From NCBI GenBank assembly GCA_015228695.1, contig JADGDA010000056.1, positions 1 to 11,411 on the forward strand: a DNA stretch of 11,411 nt. Reading direction: 5' to 3'. The notes beneath the pieces are model-generated. The model saw only the letters and a list, made by a program, of their open reading frames with translations. It was not told the origin of the DNA and did no database searches. The position numbers were made by a program, and so were the translations under genes. Shown here piece after piece: positions 5,410-11,411 of this stretch. Source of the stretch: Alphaproteobacteria bacterium. GTDB lineage: Bacteria > Pseudomonadota > Alphaproteobacteria > Rhodospirillales > Rhodospirillaceae. The number at the start of each line of letters is the position of its first letter. Position 1 is the stretch's first letter.

Positions 5410-6390
5410 TCAGTGTGTCGTGGGCTCATCGAACACGTCCGCCAAATCATTGCCATCCATTAGACGATCCATCCACTCATCCAGTTGATCGCTGCTGGCA
5501 GCCCGAACCTGCGCCTCAATTTTAGGTGACAACGCCCCATGCTTCCGACGAAGCTGGCGGAGCACGATCTCGGCCTTACCCTGGGTTACGCCCTCTTGCA
5601 TTGCCATCCAGGCCATTTGTTCAGCCTCCCTGGCTGCTTCGTCTTTTTCCCGCAATGCCTTCTGAAGTTCATCGTGCGCTTTTTTAGCGTCCTCCTGGAT
5701 GCGGAGTTGATCGCCGATCCATATCTCTCGCTTTTCCTGGGCGTCGAGTTCTTCGTCGGTCCAGGCGGCGCGATTGGCGATATCCAACGCCTTGAGAATT
5801 GCCGGCTCTGCGGCAAGCGCCCGTGGCACTGCGGTCAGATCCCCGGCTGTCTTCAAAAAGAAAAGCCAACGCTCCAGCGTCGTTTCAAGGTCATCTTCGT
5901 CTTTGGTAAATTTGGGAAGCTCTGCGAAAGCCAGTTCCAGATCCCGGTAACGGATGAGTTCATTTTCATCCGCTCGAAGACGAAATTGGCTGATAACGCG
6001 CTCAAGTTCCGGGAACATGATGAAATCGGTAATCGTCACGGCCACGACGTCACTTAGCAGGTGATAGCCATCGCCTTTGGCCAGTTGCCCGACGTAGGCC
6101 TTGCAGGCATTGTAGAGCACGCGCTTCTCGAACCCTGGGACGTTCAGAACCTGCATTTCGACGACATACGAGCGCCCGCGACAATCCTTGACCCGAACAT
6201 CAAGGAAAGTGTCTTTCATACCTTGGATTTTCGGGGCCTGATATGGGTCAAGAATCGTCACGTCGGCAATGGCGTCCTCACCCGTCAACGCCAGCATCGC
6301 ATTGAGGAAACTGATCACGATATCGCGGCTCGAGTCCGAGCCGAAAATTTTCTTGAATGCAAGATCGGTCTTCGGATTAAGGAAACGCAT
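5410..6390 (-). CDS. Rpn-family PD-(D/E)XK nuclease / 'putative transposase', 326 aa
   Basis: The N-terminus MRFLNPKTDLAFKKIFGSD is the signature start of the Rpn / PDDEXK_2 family (recombination-promoting nuclease, often labelled transposase_31 or TIGR01784), which fixes the start at 6390 despite a poor ribosome-binding site. The nuclease core has D64 in TFLDVRVKD and E78-x-Q80 in YVVEMQV, followed by family segments RVLYNACKAYVGQLAKGD and VVAVTITDFIMF. Residues about 215-265 are charged and helical, probably a coiled coil. The C-terminus (about 268-322: AEIVLRQLRRKHGALSPKIE, then LDEWMDRLMDGNDLADVF) resembles DUF4351. Family members cut DNA and promote recA-independent recombination, and some are suspected in defence. 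The gene is more AT-rich than its neighbours. It lies downstream of zorD on the same strand, 341 bases away. Confidence 0.92.
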   Translation of the reverse strand: MRFLNPKTDLAFKKIFGSDSSRDIVISFLNAMLALTGEDAIADVTILDPYQAPKIQGMKDTFLDVRVKDCRGRSYVVEMQVLNVPGFEKRVLYNACKAYVGQLAKGDGYHLLSDVVAVTITDFIMFPELERVISQFRLRADENELIRYRDLELAFAELPKFTKDEDDLETTLERWLFFLKTAGDLTAVPRALAAEPAILKALDIANRAAWTDEELDAQEKREIWIGDQLRIQEDAKKAHDELQKALREKDEAAREAEQMAWMAMQEGVTQGKAEIVLRQLRRKHGALSPKIEAQVRAASSDQLDEWMDRLMDGNDLADVFDEPTTH

Positions 6391-6731
6391 CGGGTAGTGG
6401 CCCTGAGTGTCAAGCTTTCTTCGTGGTGCGCACGGTACACATCACGTCCGGTGTTGCCTGAGGATACACCCGAAGAACTGTTCGATCCAAGCACCCAATG
6501 TCGCTCAGCGCCCCGTCATGGCAACATCTGCTCCCATGGAAAAACGCGAGAGTTTCTGCGGCAGACAGAATTTTGACGAGGCACAAGGGATCTCCGCATG
6601 GAAAGGGCCTTGGTCGTCCTGATGAATTCGTTCAGGCGGATGTCCCTCGTTGTGCTCGGGATGACAATTCGGGTCGTGCTCCTCACAAGCGCAGGCCAAC
6701 TGGAGTGAAGGGGATACCTGGTTCATCTCTT
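6391..6731. other. 341-base intergenic region between zorD and the Rpn gene
   Basis: This gap must contain the transcription end of the zor operon and probably the promoter of the Rpn gene. No complete promoter could be identified: the one good -35 word, TTGACA on the minus strand at 6408-6413, is too close to the start codon. A repeat-like stretch at 6586-6666 is listed separately. Nothing else is recognised. Confidence 0.6.
6586..6666. repeat. Possible dispersed intergenic repeat copy
   Basis: The segment contains GGGATCTCCGC near one end and TGTCCCTCGTTGTGCTCGGG then ATGACA near the other, with an imperfect inverted repeat (CCTGA 6618-6622, TCAGG 6632-6636) between. Read on the minus strand it gives NCHPEHNEGHPPE, resembling the spurious 'HPERSEGS'-type peptides encoded by abundant dispersed intergenic repeats in many proteobacterial genomes. 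Identification is from recollection of that pattern; copy number elsewhere in the genome cannot be seen here. Confidence 0.35.
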
Positions 6732-9700
6732 TCAGCTTTCCGTCCAACTCAGGATGTTGGCACGGAATATCAGGGTCACCTCGTGCCGCTCCGCACGTTC
6801 CGTTGCTTTTTCCGAATACCCTTTGGCATTCGTCACCGCGAACAATGCGGCCGTTGGCATCCCATATGCTTTCCGTGCGCGAAGCAGGTCGTTTATCGGT
6901 TCGTCGTCACATCTGCTGGTGCTCTCGCGATGTTTCGACTGGACTATCACAAGATTTCCCGTTGAGTCGCTAAGGACGCCGTCCGCGCCACCATCCCCGG
7001 TTACCGGAGTTCGATTAACGCGCCAACCCTTTGCGCACAGTCGTCGCAGTACCCACTCTTCAAATTGCCGGGCAGTCATGCGGTCGATTTCGGCGAGCGT
7101 ATCCGGCTCGCCGTCTCCACGGGACTGCACTCCGATGGTGTCACGGAACAGACTCGCCTCGTCATCACCAGGGGAGACCGGAGGAATCAGCACCTCGCGG
7201 CTTAGTCCTCGCTTGCGGTCCAGAAGGGCGTGAAGCTTGAGGTCGAAGCTGAATTCCTTGATGTCCGGGTCGGGGTGGACGGCCATGGGGTAGTAGACGT
7301 GAACGGCTCTGTTCTGACCAATCCGATAGACGCGATCCGTACATTGGTCCTCGACCGCCGGATTCCACCACCGGGACAGGTGAATGACGTGATTCGCGGC
7401 GGTGAGGGTCAGACCGACACCGCCAGCCTTCGGAGACAGGATCATGACATCGAATTCGTCGCGTTTTCGCTGGAACTCGTCCACCCAGGCCTTGCGCTGG
7501 TCACCGGGGATGCCGCCGTGGATGAGCATCGGCTGCCGCGCAAGACCGAATTCCCACTTGAGCATCGCGGCGAGGACATCCTGCATGTCCAGGCTTTCCA
7601 AGAAGATAAGGGCCTTTTCCTTTTTGCGGGCAATATCTCTGAGAATGTCGAAGGTCACGGCCAGCCGGGCGGACCAGGCGATATATTCGTCGTGACCGCA
7701 TTGACGAGCCTGCTGCGGATCGACAGGATGAAGGGAGATACCCCGCAGTTTGTGCAGGGTTCGGAGCATGTCTCCGGCGACGGATACCTTCCGTCCTTCA
7801 GCGACTGCATCGGAGTAAGTTTTGGCTTGTCTGGTCGGCATGGCTTTTTCGATCGGGAATACCTTTTTCTCGGGAAGTCCCTTGAGCCTGTCCACCTTCA
7901 TTCGCCGCAGCATGACGGCTGGCCGGTCATCGGGCCTGTCCAGCATCATCGCCCTGAGCTGGCCAAGAGCCTCTCGGCTGTCGGTCGTATAGGTCTGGGA
8001 ATAGGCCTTGAGATCTGGCAGATAACCCGGATAGGCGACGTCCATGATCGCCCAGAGGTCCTCGGACCGGTTCTCGATCGGGGTTCCCGTCATCGTAATC
8101 GTGAAGTCTGAATTGAGAGCCTTCGCGGCAATTGCCCATTGAGATGCTGGATTTTTCAGCTTCTGGACCTCGTCGAAGACGACAGCCGCAAATTTCAATT
8201 TTGCGAAACTAAGATGATAGTCACGTAGTGTGTCGTAGGTCGTCAATACCCAGTCGGCTTCCGTGATCCTGGATGTCTGCAATGTGGGCTCACCCAAACG
8301 CGTGTCATTCCCGTTGGCCTGTCCGGCTCTCAGTTTTTTCGTCTCGGCCGCATACACCTTGAGGGGGCGTCCGAGCCCAGGCGGTTCCAGATGGAGGTCA
8401 TGCTCATCCTGCCAGTTCTTCAATAGACCGGTCGGAGCGACGATAAGGACGGGAAGGCGTTCAAGCCGCAGGGAACGGCGGGTGTCGGCGAGCCAGAGCA
8501 GAAACGTCAGCGCCTGCAGGCTCTTGCCGAGGCCCATGTCGTCAGCAAGGAGGCAGCCCGGAATACCTGCGCACCAGCACTCTTCGAGCCACGAAAGTCC
8601 TTCCTCCTGGTGAGGCTTGAGGGAGGTGGACAAACCGGATGGAACGCCGTACCGGAATGCTGACCGGGGCCGAAGATCGCGTGTGAACCGGGTCGCTTCA
8701 AAATTCTGGTCAACGATCAGAAAATGCTTTTGCCGTTCCTCCTGTTCGTTTCCTCCGGCCGCAGCTTCGGCTGCATCAGGGTCGGCACCCACGTCCGGGC
8801 CGGCATCGTTGGGTCGGACGAGGCCCAGCAGGTGGTTCAGGGCTTCTCGCGTCGCTGGCGTGGCCGGAACTTGATGGCCGCCGATTTCGACCGTGTCGAC
8901 GCCCTTGGAAATCGCCTCGTCGACCGTCCGCCGCGCAGGCTCGATTTCGTCGGGTTTCATTTCGATACGAGTGTCTCCGACCATCAACCCGAAGGCTTCG
9001 GGGAGCCAAGTATTGGGTACGGGTTTTATCCACGGCAGAACGATCGGCTCCCACAGACCGAGATCCAGCACTCGCGCGGAATATTCTTCCGTCGGGATGA
9101 ACATCCGCTCGATGGCAGCCTCGTCAAAGCGGCCGGCGAGCGCATCCTTCAGAAAAGCCTGCGGGCTGCGGGCGAATTTCCTGCGGGTTTCAGCATCCGA
9201 TCGCTGAACGTCACGGACGACATCAAGTGCATCGCGCAGTCCTGATTCCATGTAGACGTAGTGGTTACTGCTAAGCCCGTATCTATCCCTGCAACGGTCC
9301 CACATTCTGAAGTGATGCCTGGCGAAGCGCTCCTGAATAACCTCAGACAACAGGGCTTCCGCTTCGCCGATAACGGCCGAGCCGTCGCTATCAACCCAGG
9401 CGTCGCTCATCCTGCGACCGAAGAGGACGGGATCAAAGTCGAAGCCATCCTTACTGGTCCTCAGACTCAGCGAGAAAGCGGACGCGACAGCAATTTTCGT
9501 GTTCCGCACATACGGATCTACATCCAGTCCGTGTCGGGGCTTCGGCCCGTCGGGGATCAGTTCCTTCAAGCCAGCCAGATGCCGAAATCTCATTTCGTCG
9601 TCAGCGGTATCGCTCTCGTTGAACCGGACGATCGCCGTACGGATACCGAACAGCGGTTCGGGGACGCGGGCGGGAATGCCTCTGTGCCAGATGATGCTGC

Positions 9701-10097
9701 CCTGTTCGCGAATGCCCAATGCTGTCGCAGCGCTGGTTTCGAGCCAGCGATACGCGACCGTGAAGCCGGTCTGTGCCAGGTCACCACGGGACTGCACACC
9801 GAGGATCAGGGATGTCGGCGGCGGCAAGCCGAGACCGACGGCCTGGTGTTCCTGAAGACCGGCCACCATGTCGTGACGAATGAATAGAGATGTCCCGTCG
9901 GCGGAAACCGCAGGCGAAGAGTCCCCGGCGTGCTCGTCCAGGAGGCTCATAACCCTGCCGACACCGGCCATCGAGCCGGAGTCGGCGACGTCCCCCCACC
10001 GTGCGACTGCCACATCGCGGTCGCCGCCCAGAAGTCGGCGCTCGACGAGCCGGATTTTCAGGCCGGTTCCGTCAGATTCCCATTTGAAAGTGGCCAT
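6732..10097 (-). CDS. zorD: ZorD-like SNF2 helicase with C-terminal Mrr-type nuclease domain, 1121 aa
   Basis: Residues 1 to ~450 form a large region without a recognised general domain, as in ZorD. Residues ~490-960 form an SNF2 ATPase. Its motifs are Walker A DDMGLGKS (519-526, K525), Ia LIVAPTGLLKNW, Walker B DEVQ (642-645), III MTGTPIENR (669-677), V SPKAGGVGLTLTAANHV (888-904) and VI DQCTDRVYRIGQ (917-928). Residues ~1005-1110 look like an Mrr-type PD-(D/E)XK nuclease: RQFEEWVLRRL, then GDGGADGVL with D1039, then IVQSKH with Q1053 and K1055. This helicase-nuclease fusion beside an EH-signature protein fits ZorD of type I Zorya, which destroys invading phage DNA under ATP-driven control. 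All ATPase motifs and the D-QxK nuclease residues are present, so it should be active. The start lies 16 bases after the zorC stop. A free-standing SNF2 restriction-type enzyme is the alternative. Confidence 0.87.
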   Translation of the reverse strand: MATFKWESDGTGLKIRLVERRLLGGDRDVAVARWGDVADSGSMAGVGRVMSLLDEHAGDSSPAVSADGTSLFIRHDMVAGLQEHQAVGLGLPPPTSLILGVQSRGDLAQTGFTVAYRWLETSAATALGIREQGSIIWHRGIPARVPEPLFGIRTAIVRFNESDTADDEMRFRHLAGLKELIPDGPKPRHGLDVDPYVRNTKIAVASAFSLSLRTSKDGFDFDPVLFGRRMSDAWVDSDGSAVIGEAEALLSEVIQERFARHHFRMWDRCRDRYGLSSNHYVYMESGLRDALDVVRDVQRSDAETRRKFARSPQAFLKDALAGRFDEAAIERMFIPTEEYSARVLDLGLWEPIVLPWIKPVPNTWLPEAFGLMVGDTRIEMKPDEIEPARRTVDEAISKGVDTVEIGGHQVPATPATREALNHLLGLVRPNDAGPDVGADPDAAEAAAGGNEQEERQKHFLIVDQNFEATRFTRDLRPRSAFRYGVPSGLSTSLKPHQEEGLSWLEECWCAGIPGCLLADDMGLGKSLQALTFLLWLADTRRSLRLERLPVLIVAPTGLLKNWQDEHDLHLEPPGLGRPLKVYAAETKKLRAGQANGNDTRLGEPTLQTSRITEADWVLTTYDTLRDYHLSFAKLKFAAVVFDEVQKLKNPASQWAIAAKALNSDFTITMTGTPIENRSEDLWAIMDVAYPGYLPDLKAYSQTYTTDSREALGQLRAMMLDRPDDRPAVMLRRMKVDRLKGLPEKKVFPIEKAMPTRQAKTYSDAVAEGRKVSVAGDMLRTLHKLRGISLHPVDPQQARQCGHDEYIAWSARLAVTFDILRDIARKKEKALIFLESLDMQDVLAAMLKWEFGLARQPMLIHGGIPGDQRKAWVDEFQRKRDEFDVMILSPKAGGVGLTLTAANHVIHLSRWWNPAVEDQCTDRVYRIGQNRAVHVYYPMAVHPDPDIKEFSFDLKLHALLDRKRGLSREVLIPPVSPGDDEASLFRDTIGVQSRGDGEPDTLAEIDRMTARQFEEWVLRRLCAKGWRVNRTPVTGDGGADGVLSDSTGNLVIVQSKHRESTSRCDDEPINDLLRARKAYGMPTAALFAVTNAKGYSEKATERAERHEVTLIFRANILSWTES

Positions 10098-10113
10098 CGT
10101 CCCGATCCATTCC

Positions 10114-11411
10114 TCAGGTCATGTATTCGCCGTAGGACAGGCGCACGCCGGTTTCCCGGTGGATGAAGTCGTAGACGTCATTCTGCCATCGACCCATATG
10201 CTTTTTCTCGAAGACAGAACTCATCGTCAGTTCCACCTTCGTATATGTTTGTCTGTAGAGACTGGGGGCATGTTCGTCATCTTCGTGCCAGATATGGCAG
10301 TATCCGTTGTGGCTCCAGTCGGCCACAATGAGCGAGCCGATACGCATAATCAGGACGGCTTGCGTCTGGTCCTGGACGGACCCAGGGGCGAAGCTGCCGA
10401 ACCCCAGATCTTTCGCATCCGGATGTTCCTTGCGGTCGGCTAGGCGCCGGGCGTATCCGATCCCGCGCCGGCCGAACACGACCCAAGCCTCCCGCATATG
10501 TTCTCGGTCGTAATAGGCCCTCCAGAACTTTCGCCGAGCGTCCCACATGTGCTTTCGTTCGGGGGCGACCACTTCATCGACCACCCCGAGAAACTGTTCC
10601 AGGGATGCTTTTGTCAGCCAGCGGAGCATCACGCTGCGGGCATCGTCGGCAATTCCGATCCAGGTTGCCCGGCTCAACCGTGGGTCCTTGAATAGCCCAA
10701 GCATGAAACCCAGGACGAATTCCCTGACGTTATCGCTGGGAGTCTTTTTGGACCACGGCAGCAGCATTGCCCTCGCAAGGGCGGATTTTGCCTGCGGAAC
10801 GCCACCGTAGACGAATGCTCCGTTGGTGACGGCCCAGTTGGCGAGCCGGTGCAAATCTTCCGTGACTGGTTGGGGCAATGTTTCCATCGACTTTCCTACC
10901 TTGTGGCAGGCTGAGACGAACGCCGCTCCGGCGAATCTCGCGGCGGCCAGCGAACCAGTGAAGCCGATGTTTTCGAGGGCTGTGCGGACATCCTTTCCGG
11001 CGGCCATCGCAGCCTCCGCCAACCGACGCGGCCCCTCGTCGGCATCGAAGACCCGCAACTTGGTATTTTGCTCGCCCCATGAGCCGCAGTCGGCCGCGTG
11101 TTCAGCCAGAAAGGTGCCGATGCGGCGGAACGCGGGCAGCGACGGATCGAAATTCATCAAATAGTATCGGACGAGCCTGCGGAATGCGGGAAGAGATGCG
11201 GAGTAGCGCAAAGCCGCGAGATAGGCTTCGACGAACTGTTCGTCCCTGACAAGCGGATCCTGTCCCATGGAGAGGCATTCGGAGGCAAACCGCCAATCCC
11301 GTGTTCCGACGATGCCCCATTTCCCCGTCTCATTCGCGGTGATCAGCCTATTCCGGAGTTCCTCCAGATCGATGCCCGAGGATCTCGCGGAGATATCCAG
11401 GAGCTTCGCCT
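10114..11411 (-). CDS. zorC: ZorC-like EH-signature protein, C-terminal 431 aa (5' end outside window)
   Basis: The frame stays open to the right edge. The 47 codons before the Met at 11266-11268 read as convincing protein (ISARSSGIDLEELRNRL, then GKWGIVGTRDWRFASECLSM), so that Met is internal and the gene is cut by the window. The visible part is mostly helical (FVEAYLAALRYSASLPAFRR; PRRLAEAAMAAGKDVRTALE). It ends in a basic, aromatic-rich domain with RRKFWRAYYDREHMREAWVV, LIVADWSHNGYCHIWHEDD and FEKKHMGRWQNDVYDFIH, which I assign to the EH-signature type seen in ZorC. ZorC works with ZorD in the cytoplasm downstream of the ZorA-ZorB motor and is thought to bind DNA. Family ZorC proteins are roughly 550 aa, so about 100-150 residues should lie beyond the edge. 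The assignment rests on the domain pattern plus the ZorD neighbour. Confidence 0.75.
   Translation of the reverse strand, partial: AKLLDISARSSGIDLEELRNRLITANETGKWGIVGTRDWRFASECLSMGQDPLVRDEQFVEAYLAALRYSASLPAFRRLVRYYLMNFDPSLPAFRRIGTFLAEHAADCGSWGEQNTKLRVFDADEGPRRLAEAAMAAGKDVRTALENIGFTGSLAAARFAGAAFVSACHKVGKSMETLPQPVTEDLHRLANWAVTNGAFVYGGVPQAKSALARAMLLPWSKKTPSDNVREFVLGFMLGLFKDPRLSRATWIGIADDARSVMLRWLTKASLEQFLGVVDEVVAPERKHMWDARRKFWRAYYDREHMREAWVVFGRRGIGYARRLADRKEHPDAKDLGFGSFAPGSVQDQTQAVLIMRIGSLIVADWSHNGYCHIWHEDDEHAPSLYRQTYTKVELTMSSVFEKKHMGRWQNDVYDFIHRETGVRLSYGEYMT

Noticed and set aside
6408..6413. Perfect -35 word TTGACA on the minus strand upstream of the Rpn gene
   Set aside because: A -10 box at normal spacing would fall on the start codon at 6390, and the conserved Rpn N-terminus argues against a later start.
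6505..6747. An 80-aa minus-strand frame downstream of zorD
   Set aside because: It overlaps the end of zorD, starts without a supporting ribosome-binding site, and its HPEHNEGHPPE-like sequence is the mark of a translated intergenic repeat.
11102..11320. A 72-aa minus-strand frame near the right edge
   Set aside because: It lies wholly within zorC, whose own frame is open to the edge and reads as conserved protein.

Overview
The window looks like accessory DNA from an alphaproteobacterium. Coding DNA is GC-rich. The HU, GapR-type (DUF2312) and NrdR proteins are of alphaproteobacterial type, and the NrdR reads most like those of Rhodospirillales/Magnetospirillum relatives. The genus is an inference from recalled protein similarity, not from a search.

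Left block (1-4649), an integration/nucleoid module. The 3' part of a large serine recombinase enters from the left edge and overlaps (ATGA) a ParB/KorB-like helix-turn-helix protein. Facing it on the minus strand is a two-gene unit: HU, then a 59-aa winged-helix-like protein. Divergent from HU runs a plus-strand series: a GapR-like DUF2312 protein, the ribonucleotide-reductase repressor NrdR, and a 588-aa protein with a DUF2786/DUF7168-type C-terminus and an unrecognised N-terminal half. This mixture of recombinase, small DNA-binding proteins and a dNTP-supply regulator suggests an integrated element or prophage remnant.

Middle block (4650-6731). A 760-base gap between convergent genes is much more AT-rich than its surroundings and densely structured. 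It holds four copies of the 8-mer GGTCACAG (two forming a perfect inverted repeat), a recurring GGTGCGA motif, a CtrA-like TTAA-N7-TTAA site, several palindromes, and a 170-base segment whose ends pair around two strong hairpins, which could be a structured RNA. Next, on the minus strand, is an Rpn/PD-(D/E)XK 'transposase' family gene, then a 341-base gap with a short sequence resembling a dispersed intergenic repeat.

Right block (6732-11411), a phage-defence operon cut by the window edge. Reading leftward are a 1121-aa SNF2 helicase with a C-terminal Mrr-like nuclease domain and, 16 bases upstream of it, the C-terminal 431 residues of an EH-signature-type protein. This pair matches ZorD and ZorC of type I Zorya. 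The motor genes zorA and zorB are not in the window and would be expected just beyond the right edge. In the known system a proton-driven ZorA-ZorB membrane motor senses infection, and ZorC and ZorD act on phage DNA in the cytoplasm.
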